This document shows, piece after piece, positions 39,381 to 48,953 of a stretch of 64,000 bases of DNA. Location: assembly GCF_014652635.1 (NCBI RefSeq), contig NZ_BMZE01000005.1, positions 40,001-104,000 on the forward strand, written 5' to 3'. Within the stretch, counting starts at the first letter, position 1; each line of letters opens with the position of its first letter. The notes under the pieces were generated by a model. The model ran no database searches. It was not told the DNA's origin and saw only the letters and a list, made by a program, of their open reading frames with translations. A program made the translations under genes and the position numbers. The stretch is from Devosia pacifica (lineage in GTDB: Bacteria > Pseudomonadota > Alphaproteobacteria > Rhizobiales > Devosiaceae).

Positions 39381-39481
39381 TCCTTGTTCCCACTCCTGTT
39401 GCCTAGAGAGACGCGAAGATAGGATATTGGGTTCCGGACGGTCGATTAGACCAAGGGATATGAGACGAAAGGCGGGCTTGT

Positions 39482-39928
39482 ATGGTAGATTCTCCCAACC
39501 GGAGTAGCGCCGGTCACGGCCAGTTTGGCGAACTCATTGCCCAAGCTGCCGCGAGTCTTCGCCCGCATTATGCCGGCGACCGTCTGTGCGGCGACGTTGC
39601 GTCGGTTGTGGTCGCATCAGATGGACAACGCTTTTGCGGCGTTTGCGTCGACACAGCGAGCTGGGGACTGTGTGCGGAACGCAGCGCCCTCGCCGCCATG
39701 ATCGCCACCGGAACCTACAGCTTCACCGAAATCGTCGCTGTCTGCAGGGAGGCGACGACGGGCCGTCTGCATGTTCTGCCGCCATGCGGAATCTGCCGCG
39801 AATTCATGCAGCAGATTGATGCCAGAAATCTCGATGCACGCGTGGTCTTGGGTGAAGGCGAAGCCGTGCTCCTGCGTGACCTGTTGCCGCGCAATGCCTG
39901 GCCCGACCCATTGCCAGAGGGCTACTGA
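39482..39928 (+). CDS. cdd: Cytidine deaminase-like protein
   Basis: 148 residues with zinc and catalytic signature C64-A-E66 and P101-C102-G-I-C105, the HAE/PCxxC pattern of the CDA fold (with Cys in place of His). Probably deaminates cytidine and deoxycytidine for pyrimidine salvage; some CAE-type relatives act on modified nucleosides such as blasticidin S, so the substrate is not certain. It is opposed to its neighbours; its stop abuts the pgk stop with no gap. Confidence 0.85.
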   Translation: MVDSPNRSSAGHGQFGELIAQAAASLRPHYAGDRLCGDVASVVVASDGQRFCGVCVDTASWGLCAERSALAAMIATGTYSFTEIVAVCREATTGRLHVLPPCGICREFMQQIDARNLDARVVLGEGEAVLLRDLLPRNAWPDPLPEGY

Positions 39929-41137
39929 CTACTCGGATGTCTCGAGTACGGCGACGCCCGGAAGCGTCTTGCCTTCCATCCATTCGAGGAAAGCGCCGCC
40001 GGCGGTTGATACGTAGGTGAACTTGTCCTTCACTCCAGCGCGCGCGAGAGCGGAAACGGTATCGCCGCCGCCGGCGATCGAGGTGACGTGACCGGCCTTG
40101 GTGCGTTGCGCCACATATTGCGCGACTTCCACAGTGCCCTTGTCGAACGGTTCGATCTCGAACGCGCCTAGCGGACCGTTCCATACGACGGTACGCGCAT
40201 CGTCAATCGCTGCCTTGATCCGCTCGATCGAGCCGGGTCCGACATCGAGCACCATTCCATCGGGATCGAGGCTGTCGACACCATAGAGGCGATGCGGCGC
40301 ATTGGCTTCGAAATGCCAGGCCACGGCCGCGTCGATCGGCAGGATGATGGCGCAGCCGGACTTGTCGGCGCGCTCAAGAATCCGATTGGCCGTCTCGGCC
40401 AGATCCTTTTCAGCAAGCGACTTGCCGATGCCGTAACCCATGGCGTGAAGGAACGTGTTGGCCATTCCACCGCCGATTACCAAAGCGTCGACCCGCTGCA
40501 CGAGATTCTCGAGCAGATCGATCTTGGTCGACACTTTCGCGCCACCGACAACCGCGATGACCGGGCGCGTCGGTTTGCCGAGACCGGCCTGCAGGGCTTC
40601 GAGCTCGGCCTGCATCGCGAGGCCTGCGGCGGACGGCAGCAGCCGTGCCACCCCTTCGGTCGAGGCGTGTGCACGGTGAGCCGCCGAGAATGCGTCGTTG
40701 ACGAACACGTCGCCCAGGCTCGCCATACGCTTGGCAAGATCCTCGTCGTTCTTTTCCTCGCCGGGATGAAACCGCGTGTTTTCGAGAACAAGAACGCTTC
40801 CGGGCGCTGCAGCCTCGATCGCCTTTTGCGCCGCCGATACGTCTGTCCAGTCCGTTTCGACAAACTGCGCATCGTGTCCGGTGGCTTTCGCCACCGCCGG
40901 TGCCACGATGCGCAATGAGAAATCTTGATCGACCTTGCCCTTGGGCCGGCCGAAATGGCTGAGCAGAATAACCTTTGCGTCTGTCTTCACGAGCTCACGG
41001 ATGGTCGGAACAATGCGCTCGATGCGGGTCGCGTCGGTCACCTCGCCGCCTGAAACCGGCACGTTCAGATCGGCGCGCAGCAGCACGCGCTTGCCGGCAA
41101 AATCGATGTCTTCGAGGGTCTTGAACGCGTTGCTCAT
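39929..41137 (-). CDS. pgk: Phosphoglycerate kinase
   Basis: Transfers phosphate from 1,3-bisphosphoglycerate to ADP in glycolysis, or the reverse in gluconeogenesis. 402 residues. N-terminal substrate-binding [11 protein letters not shown] and SHFGRPKG, hinge and C-terminal nucleotide-binding GGAKVSTK, and C-terminal [12 protein letters not shown]. Its own promoter should lie in the 148 bp shared with the divergent MerR/P-loop gene. Confidence 0.97.
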   Translation of the reverse strand: MSNAFKTLEDIDFAGKRVLLRADLNVPVSGGEVTDATRIERIVPTIRELVKTDAKVILLSHFGRPKGKVDQDFSLRIVAPAVAKATGHDAQFVETDWTDVSAAQKAIEAAAPGSVLVLENTRFHPGEEKNDEDLAKRMASLGDVFVNDAFSAAHRAHASTEGVARLLPSAAGLAMQAELEALQAGLGKPTRPVIAVVGGAKVSTKIDLLENLVQRVDALVIGGGMANTFLHAMGYGIGKSLAEKDLAETANRILERADKSGCAIILPIDAAVAWHFEANAPHRLYGVDSLDPDGMVLDVGPGSIERIKAAIDDARTVVWNGPLGAFEIEPFDKGTVEVAQYVAQRTKAGHVTSIAGGGDTVSALARAGVKDKFTYVSTAGGAFLEWMEGKTLPGVAVLETSE

Positions 41138-41285
41138 GAAAGCCTCCGGATCGCATTGTTGCTGTGGCCTAGCAGAGTACCGCCGAGCGCGAAAGCGCTT
41201 CCCGCAAGTTTTCGCACGAGGGGCTTGACCTGCCCCCAGGAGATGCCCGGCATGGATATGCGGTCAGCAACAATCGAGGTGAGTC

Positions 41286-42284
41286 GTGAACGCTCCCGCC
41301 CAACACCTTTCGCCCTCGGAGGCTTCATCAGCACTCGGGATCTCTATCAAAGCCCTGAGGCTTTACGAGGAGTACGGTCTGCTGCAACCCGCGCGCACGC
41401 TTTCCGGCTGGAGGGTGTATGGCCCTGCCCAGATCGCAAGAGCCCGTTCCATAGTGGCTTTGCGGCGGCTCGGCATGAGCCTGCGCCAGATTGAGAAGGT
41501 CCTCGATGGCGATGCTGAGACCGCTCGGGAGGCGCTCGCAGTCCACAGAGACTCTCTCGAGCGTGAGCTTGAAAAGCTTGCGGGGGCTCACTCAGCGATC
41601 GGAGCCGTTTCAGATCGTCTCGACAAGGACACTATGCACGCAGCCGATGCCATAGGCGATGTTGTGACGCATGAACCAGAGCTGAGCCTGCACCTGCCTT
41701 GGCCCTGGGCAGGCGAGAGGTTCGAAATCGCTCAGATATTGCCGCTGACTTACATCGTGGGGCCACTTGGCAGTGGCAAGACGCGCCTCGCCGGCTCTAT
41801 CGCAAGCGCTCTCGGGGCCGAGTTTGTAGGCATGGATCGCCTGGAAAAGCAGCCTGAACTGTCGAGTTCTGATGTGAACACGGCCATGGCGTGGTTGGTG
41901 AGGGAGGGTGCCAGCGCTTCACCGGCGCTTGGTGCTCTTGTGGCGGCGCTTTCGACCGGAGCCAGCGCCTATGTCATCGATTATATCGAGGCCGAACTTG
42001 ATTCCGCCTCCCAGACTGCACTTGGTCTCTGGCTTCGCCAACGCGGCAAGGCAGCACCGCCGATCTTTCTGACGACACGTTCAACCGCTATTCTGGACCT
42101 CGAAGCGACTGGGCGCGACCAGTGCCTCGTCTACTGTCCGGCCAATCACGCACCGGCTCATGTCGTGCTTCCTTATCAAGGCGCGCCGGGTTTCGAGGCG
42201 TTGAGCCTGTGCCTCGCAACGCCGCAAGTGTGGGCGCGGACGAAGGGGATGCATGTCGTCGTATCCGGAACAGGTGCCCGCTAG
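41286..42284 (+). CDS. MerR-family regulator fused to a P-loop ATPase-like domain
   Basis: 332 residues, much longer than a plain MerR protein. Residues 8-75 are a MerR winged helix (ISIKALRLYEEYGLLQPART, then LRRLGMSLRQIEKVL), followed by a dimerisation helix (about 80-115). From about 130 on comes a second domain with Walker A GPLGSGKT (159-166), a possible Walker B ASAYVIDYIEAELD (D232) and a later FLTTRSTAILDL strand that resembles the distal part of ABC- or SMC-like ATPases. There is no Cys-rich metal-binding loop. GTG start with GAGGTGA upstream. The target is unknown; it is divergent from pgk and convergent with gap, so control of these glycolytic genes is possible. Confidence 0.85.
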   Translation: MNAPAQHLSPSEASSALGISIKALRLYEEYGLLQPARTLSGWRVYGPAQIARARSIVALRRLGMSLRQIEKVLDGDAETAREALAVHRDSLERELEKLAGAHSAIGAVSDRLDKDTMHAADAIGDVVTHEPELSLHLPWPWAGERFEIAQILPLTYIVGPLGSGKTRLAGSIASALGAEFVGMDRLEKQPELSSSDVNTAMAWLVREGASASPALGALVAALSTGASAYVIDYIEAELDSASQTALGLWLRQRGKAAPPIFLTTRSTAILDLEATGRDQCLVYCPANHAPAHVVLPYQGAPGFEALSLCLATPQVWARTKGMHVVVSGTGAR

Positions 42285-42297
42285 AGCCTGAACAAAA

Positions 42298-42322
42298 AAG
42301 GCAGGGCCATCGGCCCTGCCTT
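42298..42322. terminator. Bidirectional terminator between the MerR/P-loop gene and gap
   Basis: AAGGCAGGGCC-atc-GGCCCTGCCTT, perfect 11-bp stem flanked by TTAAAAA on one side and an A-run (T-run on the minus strand) on the other. Confidence 0.85.
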
Positions 42323-42346
42323 AAAAACGCTGAGCGTTCGAAAGCG

Positions 42347-43354
42347 TCAGATCGCCTTGCCGAGGGCTACGGCCGTATCGACCATGCGGTTCGAGAAGCC
42401 CCACTCGTTGTCGTACCAGCTGAGAACCGAGACGAACGTGCCGTCCATCACCTTGGTCTGGTCGAGCGCCATGGTCGAAGAGTGCGGATCATGGTTCAAG
42501 TCGATCGAGACATTGGGGTGCAGCGTGTAGTTCAGGATGCCCTTCAGGCTGCCTTCGGCGTATTCCTTGACGATATTGTTGATCTCGTCAGCCGTCGTAT
42601 CGCGCTTGGTGATGAACTTGAAATCCACCAGCGAGACGTTTGGCGTCGGCACACGCACCGAAACGCCATCCAGCTTGCCTTTGAGTTCCGGCAACACCAG
42701 GCCGATTGCGCGCGCGGCACCGGTCGAGGTCGGGATCTGCGACAGCGCCGCTGCGCGGGCCCGGTAAAGATCCTTATGCATGGTGTCGAGGGTCGGCTGA
42801 TCACCGGTATAAGAGTGGATGGTGGTCATCATCCCGCGCTCGATGCCGACGGTCTCGTTGAAGACGTAGGCCAGCGGCGCCAGGCAGTTGGTGGTGCAAG
42901 ATGCGTTCGAGATGACCGTGTGGCCTTTCTCGATCTTGTCGTGGTTGATGCCGTAGACGACCGTCAGGTCAGCGCCATCGCCGGGTGCGGAAATCAATAC
43001 TTTCTTGGCGCCGGCCTTGAGGTGCGCCGAGGCCTTCTCCTTGGAGGTGAAAATACCCGTGCACTCGAGGACGATTTCGACGCCCATATCGCCATGCGGA
43101 AGCTCTTCGGGATTGCGCACCGCAGTGACCTTGATCGGGCCACGACCGACATCGATCGTATCGCCATCGACTGTAACGGTGCCGGGGAAACGACCATGCA
43201 CGCTGTCAAAGCGGATCAGGTGAGCATTGGTCTCGACCGGACCAAGATCGTTGATTGCAACAACCTCGATATCGGTGCGGCCCGACTCGATGATCGAACG
43301 CAGCACATTGCGGCCAATGCGGCCAAACCCATTGATGGCGACACGAACTGCCAT
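42347..43354 (-). CDS. gap: Glyceraldehyde-3-phosphate dehydrogenase
   Basis: NAD(P)-dependent oxidative phosphorylation of glyceraldehyde-3-phosphate. 335 residues: N-terminal Rossmann motif [14 protein letters not shown], catalytic Cys in [12 protein letters not shown], and [12 protein letters not shown] near the C-terminus. It has an AAGGAGCG ribosome-binding site and lies 49 bp downstream of tkt, so tkt-gap are probably co-transcribed and end at the terminator at 42298-42322. Confidence 0.97.
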   Translation of the reverse strand: MAVRVAINGFGRIGRNVLRSIIESGRTDIEVVAINDLGPVETNAHLIRFDSVHGRFPGTVTVDGDTIDVGRGPIKVTAVRNPEELPHGDMGVEIVLECTGIFTSKEKASAHLKAGAKKVLISAPGDGADLTVVYGINHDKIEKGHTVISNASCTTNCLAPLAYVFNETVGIERGMMTTIHSYTGDQPTLDTMHKDLYRARAAALSQIPTSTGAARAIGLVLPELKGKLDGVSVRVPTPNVSLVDFKFITKRDTTADEINNIVKEYAEGSLKGILNYTLHPNVSIDLNHDPHSSTMALDQTKVMDGTFVSVLSWYDNEWGFSNRMVDTAVALGKAI

Positions 43355-43403
43355 TTAACGCTCCTTGAAAGACAAGGTTATTGGGAGGAGGGACGGCGCC
43401 CTA

Positions 43404-45380
43404 TTACATCTGCGATACGACAGCTTCAACAATTGCCTCGGCGGTGATGCCGAAGAAGCTGTAGAGGTCTTCGATCTTGCCCGAAGCGCCGAACCCGGTC
43501 ATGCCGACGAACTTGCCCTTGTCGCCAAGGAAGCGCGCCCAGCTCATGCCAACCCCAGCCTCGATCGCAACGCGTGCCTTGGCACCGCCGAAGATCTCGT
43601 CCTTATAGCCATCGGGCTGCTCTTCGAAGAGCTCCATCGACGGAACCGACACGACCCGTGCCGAGATACCCTTCTGCTCCTCAAGCATCTTCATGCCTTC
43701 AAGGGCGATGGTCACTTCAGAACCTGATGCAAAGATGACGACATCCGCCTCGGGGCTGCCGGCGACAGTATAGGCGCCGCGGCGAGATTTGTTTTCCATC
43801 GCGTAGTCCGGGCGAACCGACGGCAGGCCTTGCCGGGAGAGCGCCAGCACCGACGGACGCGCCTCGCTTTCAAGGGCAATCTGCCAGCACTCGAGCGCCT
43901 CGGTGGCATCCGCCGGACGCAACACCAGAAGGTTGGGAATGGCGCGCAACGCGGAAAGATGTTCAACCGGCTGGTGCGTCGGCCCGTCTTCGCCAAGACC
44001 AATGGAATCGTGGGTCATCACGTAGATGACGCGGATGCCCATCAGTGCTGAGAGGCGGATCGAGGGACGGGCGTAATCGGTAAAGCACAGGAACGAGCCG
44101 CCGTAAGGAATAAGCCCGCCATGCAGCGCAATGCCGTTCATCGCGGCAGCCATGCCGTGCTCGCGAATGCCGTAATGCATGTAGCGCCCGCTGCGATCAT
44201 CAGCGGTGAACGGCTTGGTCTGCGAGGTATTGGTATTGTTCGAGCCGGTCAGGTCCGCCGAACCGCCAAGCGTCTCGGTCAGAGCGCCATTAATGACTTC
44301 GAGCGCGTTCTGGCTCGATTTGCGGGTGGCCAGCTTCGGCTGCTCCTCGGCGAGCTGCTTCTTGAACCCATCGAGGGCCTCTGCAAAGCCAGGCGCGAGT
44401 TCGCCGGCCATCCGGCGCTCGAATTCGGCCCGCTTGTCTGACGCCTCGAGACGCTCGAGCCATTCGGCACGAACCTGGCTGCCGCGCGCACCGGCAGAGC
44501 GCCAGGCCGAGATCACATCCTGCGGCACTTCGAACTCAGGATATTCAATACCAAGCGCCTGCTTGGCAGCCTTGAGTTCATCAGCGCCGAGCGGCGAGCC
44601 GTGAACACCGGCCGTGCCGGACTTTTTGGGAGCGCCGTAGCCAATGGTGGTCTTGGCGGCAATGAGCGTCGGCTGGTCGTTCTGCTTGGCTTCGATCAGT
44701 GCCTTCTCGATCGCGTCCTGATCGTGTCCATCAACCGAAATCGTCGCCCAACCGGAAGCTTCGAAGCGCTTCAGCTGATCGGTCGAGTCGGCGTTGCTCA
44801 CCTTGCCGTCGATGGTGATGCCGTTATTGTCCCAGATCACGATCAGCTTGTTGAGCTTGAGGTGACCGGCAAGGCCGATGGATTCCTGCGAGATGCCTTC
44901 CATCAGGCAGCCATCGCCGGCAAGCGCATAGGTGTAGTGGTCAACGAGGTCGGAGCCGAACTCCGCAGCGAGTTTAGCTTCCGCGATCGCCATGCCGACG
45001 GCATTACCTACACCCTGCCCCAACGGGCCGGTCGTGGTCTCGATGCCCTGGGCGAAGTGATACTCGGGGTGTCCAGCAGTCTTCGAGTTGACCTGGCGGA
45101 ATTCCTTGATCTGCTCGATCGTCATGTCCTTATAGCCAAGCAGATACAGCGAGGCATAAAGCAGCATCGAGCCGTGTCCGGCGGACAGCACGAAACGATC
45201 CCGATCGGCCCATTTGTGGTCCTGCGGATCGAACTTCATGATCTTGGTGAACAACACCGTCGCAATGTCGGCGCAGCCCATCGGCAGGCCAGGGTGTCCG
45301 GACTGCGCCTTTTCCACCGCATCCATAGCAAGGGACCTGATGGCGTTTGCCAGATCGTTCTGCTGGGCTGTATTGCTCAT
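43404..45380 (-). CDS. tkt: Transketolase
   Basis: Thiamine-diphosphate enzyme moving two-carbon units between sugar phosphates (pentose phosphate pathway, or Calvin-type cycles). 658 residues: N-terminal [12 protein letters not shown], the ThDP/Mg motif [12 protein letters not shown]...NN, the pyrimidine-domain [14 protein letters not shown], and a C-terminal domain. It heads the tkt-gap unit; the DUF4164-zapA pair is divergent across 181 bp. No Calvin-cycle genes are visible, so the pentose phosphate role is the simplest reading. Confidence 0.97.
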   Translation of the reverse strand: MSNTAQQNDLANAIRSLAMDAVEKAQSGHPGLPMGCADIATVLFTKIMKFDPQDHKWADRDRFVLSAGHGSMLLYASLYLLGYKDMTIEQIKEFRQVNSKTAGHPEYHFAQGIETTTGPLGQGVGNAVGMAIAEAKLAAEFGSDLVDHYTYALAGDGCLMEGISQESIGLAGHLKLNKLIVIWDNNGITIDGKVSNADSTDQLKRFEASGWATISVDGHDQDAIEKALIEAKQNDQPTLIAAKTTIGYGAPKKSGTAGVHGSPLGADELKAAKQALGIEYPEFEVPQDVISAWRSAGARGSQVRAEWLERLEASDKRAEFERRMAGELAPGFAEALDGFKKQLAEEQPKLATRKSSQNALEVINGALTETLGGSADLTGSNNTNTSQTKPFTADDRSGRYMHYGIREHGMAAAMNGIALHGGLIPYGGSFLCFTDYARPSIRLSALMGIRVIYVMTHDSIGLGEDGPTHQPVEHLSALRAIPNLLVLRPADATEALECWQIALESEARPSVLALSRQGLPSVRPDYAMENKSRRGAYTVAGSPEADVVIFASGSEVTIALEGMKMLEEQKGISARVVSVPSMELFEEQPDGYKDEIFGGAKARVAIEAGVGMSWARFLGDKGKFVGMTGFGASGKIEDLYSFFGITAEAIVEAVVSQM

Positions 45381-45561
45381 GATTTCCCGCTCTCAAAATC
45401 GCTTGAATCTGTGCACAGGAGGGTGCACTTGGCCTTTCGCCGAAGGCGGTAAGGGCATAACAGGTTCCGATACCCTGTCAATGCGCGCCGGTTGCAATGT
45501 ATCCTGTGCTACGGCTTACTGAACCTGCCGGAATCGGCGAGCATCGAGGACCATAGCGCCA

Positions 45562-45843
45562 ATGGGTGACAATCAGCACGAAGACGGAATGGATGCGGCA
45601 ATCGCCCGGTTCGATCGCGCCATGGGGCGCCTCGAGGCAAGTGTGCGCAGCCTCAACGGACGTATGCGGACGCTGAACCGGATCGAGGTTGACACGCAGC
45701 GCCTGATCAATGAGCGCGCACGCCTGGCAGCAGATCTGGACAAAGCCTCGGCACGGGCGAAGCGCCTTGATGATAGTGCGCACGAGGTATCGCGCAGGCT
45801 GGTCGATGCCATGGAAACGGTACGCCACGTACTGGCGAAGTAA
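45562..45843 (+). CDS. DUF4164 coiled-coil protein
   Basis: 93 residues, almost entirely helical with heptad character (AIARFDRAMGRLEASVRSL, then RLINERARLAADLDKASARA). No enzymatic motif. DUF4164 proteins in Hyphomicrobiales consistently sit directly before zapA, as here (42 bp upstream), which suggests a role in division or in ZapA function, but this is inference. No signal peptide or membrane segment. Confidence 0.85.
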   Translation: MGDNQHEDGMDAAIARFDRAMGRLEASVRSLNGRMRTLNRIEVDTQRLINERARLAADLDKASARAKRLDDSAHEVSRRLVDAMETVRHVLAK

Positions 45844-45885
45844 TATGTGTGCCGACTTGTTCGGCAAGGCTAGGGAGTTGCAGCG

Positions 45886-46269
45886 GTGCCCGAGGTGAAC
45901 GTCGAGATCAATGGCCGTCGATACCGCATGGCCTGCGAGGACGGACAACAGCAGCATCTGATCGGCCTTGCTGAGCGCTTCAACCGTCAGGTTGAAGATC
46001 TCAAGGGCGTTGTCGGTGAGATCGGTGATGGCCGGCTGACCGTCATGGCCGGCATTGCCGTGCTCGATGCCTTGTCGGATTCAGAAAGGCGGATCGCTGA
46101 ACTCGAACGGCATGTGACGGACCTCACCGATGCAGGAGAGGCGTTGTCCAACGATCTCGAGCGCATGGAAGAGCGATTTGCAAGCAAGCTCGGAGAAGCG
46201 GCGCGCAAGCTAGAGGCCGTGGCGACCGCCATCGATGAAACCGGCGTCCAGTCCGGCCAGCAGTCCTAG
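45886..46269 (+). CDS. zapA: Cell division protein ZapA
   Basis: Small coiled-coil protein that bundles FtsZ protofilaments at the Z-ring. 127 residues: N-terminal ZapA fold (VNVEINGRRYRMACEDGQ) and a C-terminal coiled coil (about 65-115). GTG start at 45886 after AGGGAG. Its stop overlaps the convergent stop of the lytic transglycosylase. In many bacteria zapA is followed by the 6S RNA gene and the 5-formyl-THF cyclo-ligase gene; both are found here beyond the transglycosylase. Confidence 0.93.
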   Translation: MPEVNVEINGRRYRMACEDGQQQHLIGLAERFNRQVEDLKGVVGEIGDGRLTVMAGIAVLDALSDSERRIAELERHVTDLTDAGEALSNDLERMEERFASKLGEAARKLEAVATAIDETGVQSGQQS

Positions 46270-47228
46270 TCGTTCTTTTGGACGATGCAGTTGCCGCCGG
46301 CAGCGAGCAGATCGCTGCATAAGGCTTGGGCTGCCTCGCGGGACGAACGTCCGACCATGGCTGAATAGCGGGCCCGCGGGCCGAAGTTCGGATTCCTTAC
46401 CGTCAGCATCATCAACTGCTCGTCCCCGAGGACTGATGAGAAGCGGGCCTGGGCCTGCTCAAATCGCTGCCGTGCCGTCGCGGGCGAATAGTTCTGCGCA
46501 ATAAGGATGCCCCAGGGCTGCCACGCTCCCGGGCTGGGCGTCGGGTCGCGCAGCGGTATCGCTGCCGCCATATCCCGGCATGCCTCGTCGAACGGCAGGT
46601 CCTCATCGAGCGCGAAATCCACCTCACCCTCAGGCATTGCGAGCCAGTACTCGACTGACTGTCCGGTGATGATCTCGACATAGCCGCGCGTTTCGAGAGG
46701 CGCTCCGGCCCGCCCGGCCAGTATGCGTGCGGCACGCCCCTCCCCCGCATTATAGGCGACAGCGGCAAGACCGAGATTGCCGAACTGCTCGGCCAGCGCC
46801 GACAGATATTCCGCCGAGTAGGCCAAGGCCGAGGCACTATCGAACGGGTTCGCTAGCGCCCTCAGCCTTGCCGTACCCGGCATGAACTGGGCGATGCCCT
46901 GAGCGCCTGCGGGACTGATCGCTTCCGGATCAAACCGGCTCTCCTGCCAGATCAGACGCGCGAAGAACGCCGGCGGCAAATTCCAGCGATCCGCAAAGCT
47001 GGCGATCGCGACACAGGTATCGCCAACAAAATTGTCCCGGGTGATGCAGATGCGCTCCCCGGAATGGTTTGTGCAGGACTGGCTGGTTTCTGACTTTGCC
47101 TCCGCCGCCAAACTGGCCGAGCACCATAGCGAAGCTAGGCCCACCATCAGCAGCAATCGCGAAAAGCGAAGAAAGAGTCTGCGCTGAGACCATGAACGGA
47201 ATCGAGACTGTGTAGAGGCAAGGTTCAC
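46266..47228 (-). CDS. Lytic murein transglycosylase (SLT domain)
   Basis: About 320 residues with a signal peptide (RLLLMVGLASLWCSASLAA) and an SLT/lysozyme-like domain (about 60-170) showing the catalytic Glu in IWQESRFDPEAISPAGAQG and the AVAYNAGEGRAARI motif. It cleaves the glycan strand of murein to anhydro-MurNAc products. The last 45 residues (RYSAMVGRSSREAAQALCSDL) resemble a SPOR-like repeat, which would target denuded septal glycans, but this is uncertain. I chose GTG at 47228 (AAGGG upstream); TTG at 47234 or ATG at 47147 are alternatives. It separates zapA from the 6S RNA gene. Confidence 0.85.
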   Translation of the reverse strand: MNLASTQSRFRSWSQRRLFLRFSRLLLMVGLASLWCSASLAAEAKSETSQSCTNHSGERICITRDNFVGDTCVAIASFADRWNLPPAFFARLIWQESRFDPEAISPAGAQGIAQFMPGTARLRALANPFDSASALAYSAEYLSALAEQFGNLGLAAVAYNAGEGRAARILAGRAGAPLETRGYVEIITGQSVEYWLAMPEGEVDFALDEDLPFDEACRDMAAAIPLRDPTPSPGAWQPWGILIAQNYSPATARQRFEQAQARFSSVLGDEQLMMLTVRNPNFGPRARYSAMVGRSSREAAQALCSDLLAAGGNCIVQKND

Positions 47229-47243
47229 GGCCAATATCGCCCT

Positions 47244-47271
47244 TTGCAGCGGCCGGCAAAGCGCCTATATC
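47244..47271 (+). promoter_or_regulatory. Candidate sigma-70 promoter of the 6S RNA
   Basis: TTGCAG (47244-47249), 16 nt, TATATC (47266-47271). The predicted start, about 7 bp downstream, coincides with the first paired base of the 6S closing stem. Confidence 0.55.
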
Positions 47272-47277
47272 TGTCGG

Positions 47278-47430
47278 GCTGCCCGGCGCGTGTAGGACTA
47301 TCATATCCCCGGGGCCTTATCGATCCTAAAGGGAGCTGTCCCTGACCGAGCCCGTGGGCTCGGACATATGGCGCCCACCTACTTATGTAGGTTCCCGGGA
47401 TCGTTTGTCCCACGGCCAGGGCGGCACAAG
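47278..47430 (+). ncRNA. ssrS: 6S RNA (ssrS) candidate
   Basis: Regulatory RNA that mimics an open promoter and sequesters housekeeping RNA polymerase. Evidence is position and fold. It lies directly upstream of 5-formyl-THF cyclo-ligase, near zapA. GCTGCCCGGCGCGTG (47278-47292) pairs with CACGGCCAGGGCGGC (47411-47425) with two bulges, extended by GGAC/GTCC; a second helix CGATCC/GGGATCG lies inside. The 3' strand of the central bubble carries a perfect hairpin ACCTAC-TTAT-GTAGGT, and the apical arm is CCGAGCC-CGTG-GGCTCGG. This closing stem, bubble with 3' hairpin and apical arm is the canonical 6S shape. The 3' end is approximate. Confidence 0.78.
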
Positions 47431-47453
47431 TTTCACGCCAACCCGCAGGCCGC

Positions 47454-48041
47454 ATGCTGGACGACACAATCGAACAGGCAAAGCAGGCTTTGCGCAATAA
47501 GGCCCGGGACCAGCGCGCAGCGCTCTCCGAGGACACCCGGGCACAAGCCTCGCGCAAGATCTGCGACAGGTTCTTCGAAGCCTTCGCGCCGACATCAGGC
47601 CAGATTGTCGCCGCTTACTGGCGCATTCGCGATGAAGTTGATTGCGAGCCGATCCTGGTGCGGCTGATGGATTCCGGCCAGCCTGTCTGCCTGCCAGTCG
47701 TCATGGGTGACGATCGCCCGCTCGATCTGAGGATCTGGGAGCCCGGCACGCCGCTATACCCCGCTGGTTTCGGGACCCTGGCACCCGAGGCGCTGGCACC
47801 ACGTGCCGAACCAGATATCATTCTCGTGCCTCTCCTCGGCTTCGACGACACCGGAACTCGGCTCGGCTATGGCGGCGGCTTTTATGACAGGACACTGACC
47901 ATTCTCAGCAAACGACCGCTCCTTATCGGTCTCGCCTATGCCTGCCAGAAGCTCGAAACCGTGCCACGCGCGCCGCACGATGTTCCGCTTGATGCGGTGG
48001 TGACCGAAGATGGCGTCACCCGGTTCAGCGAGGCGCCATGA
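47454..48041 (+). CDS. fthC: 5-formyltetrahydrofolate cyclo-ligase
   Basis: ATP-dependent conversion of 5-formyl-THF to 5,10-methenyl-THF, returning folate to one-carbon metabolism. 195 residues: N-terminal helix with conserved KQALRNKARDQRAALS and the C-terminal nucleotide loop LGYGGGFYDRTL. It lies 24 bp after the 6S RNA candidate, the classical ssrS-ygfA linkage, so it may be read from the same promoter. Its stop overlaps the next ATG (ATGA). Confidence 0.94.
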   Translation: MLDDTIEQAKQALRNKARDQRAALSEDTRAQASRKICDRFFEAFAPTSGQIVAAYWRIRDEVDCEPILVRLMDSGQPVCLPVVMGDDRPLDLRIWEPGTPLYPAGFGTLAPEALAPRAEPDIILVPLLGFDDTGTRLGYGGGFYDRTLTILSKRPLLIGLAYACQKLETVPRAPHDVPLDAVVTEDGVTRFSEAP

Positions 48042-48856
48042 GATTACTGTTTCTGGGAGACGTCGTCGGCCGCGTCGGTCGCGACGCTGTCGCGGATCGG
48101 CTTGCCGGCCTGATCGAACGCCTTCGGCTCGATTTTGTCGTCGTCAACGGTGAGAACGCCAGCCACGGGCGCGGGCTGACCGAGCAGCATTTCGCACTGC
48201 TGCGCGACGCCGGCGCCGATGTGGTGACGCTTGGCGACCATGCCTTTGACCAGCGCGAGACGATATCCTTCATCGAGCGCGAACCGATGCTGCTGCGCCC
48301 GCTCAATTTTCCCGATGGCACGCCTGGACGCGGCGCGATGCTGGCGGAGGGCCGGAATGGGCATCGCGTACTCGTCGTGACGGCACTCGGCCGGGTGTTC
48401 ATGAAGCCAATTGATGATCCGTTCCGTGCGGTCGAGGCCGCCATCGCCGCCTGCCCGCTTGGCGAGCAGGCCGACGCCGTGGTGGTCGATTTTCATACTG
48501 AAGCGACGTCGGAAATTCAGGCTATGGGTCACTTTCTCGATGGGCGCGCCAGCCTCGTCGTCGGCACGCACACCCATATCCCGACATCAGACCACCGCAT
48601 TCTCGGGGGCGGCACTGCGCTGATGGCGGATGCCGGCATGTGCGGCGACTATGATTCCGTCATCGGTGTCGAGATGGACGAGCCAATCAATCGGTTCCTG
48701 ACGGGCCTTGCCTCTACCCGCTTCAACCCCGCCAATGGCGAGGCGACGCTGTCTGGCATTGTCATCGAGACGGACCCGAAGACCGGCTTGGCGCGCCGGG
48801 CAGAGCCGCTGCGCGTCGGCGGCAGCCTCTCCCAATGCATGCCCGATTTCGATTGA
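48038..48856 (+). CDS. YmdB-family metallophosphoesterase (TIGR00282 type)
   Basis: 272 residues. Binuclear-metal phosphoesterase motifs are clear: GDVVGRVGR with the first Asp, NGENASHG, LGDHAFD, DFHTEATSE and GTHTHIPT. Bacillus YmdB hydrolyses cyclic nucleotides, affecting biofilm and sporulation; the alphaproteobacterial substrate is not known. The ATG overlaps the fthC stop by 4 bp, so it is translationally coupled to folate recycling and possibly co-transcribed with the 6S RNA region. Confidence 0.9.
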   Translation: MRLLFLGDVVGRVGRDAVADRLAGLIERLRLDFVVVNGENASHGRGLTEQHFALLRDAGADVVTLGDHAFDQRETISFIEREPMLLRPLNFPDGTPGRGAMLAEGRNGHRVLVVTALGRVFMKPIDDPFRAVEAAIAACPLGEQADAVVVDFHTEATSEIQAMGHFLDGRASLVVGTHTHIPTSDHRILGGGTALMADAGMCGDYDSVIGVEMDEPINRFLTGLASTRFNPANGEATLSGIVIETDPKTGLARRAEPLRVGGSLSQCMPDFD

Positions 48857-48953
48857 CCATGGCGCACGCAGGCGTGAACAGAAACTTGCACTGACGCACC
48901 ATTTCTCGCCAAATTGCGCGGCCATAGAACCCCGCCAAACATTTCGGTTCGCG

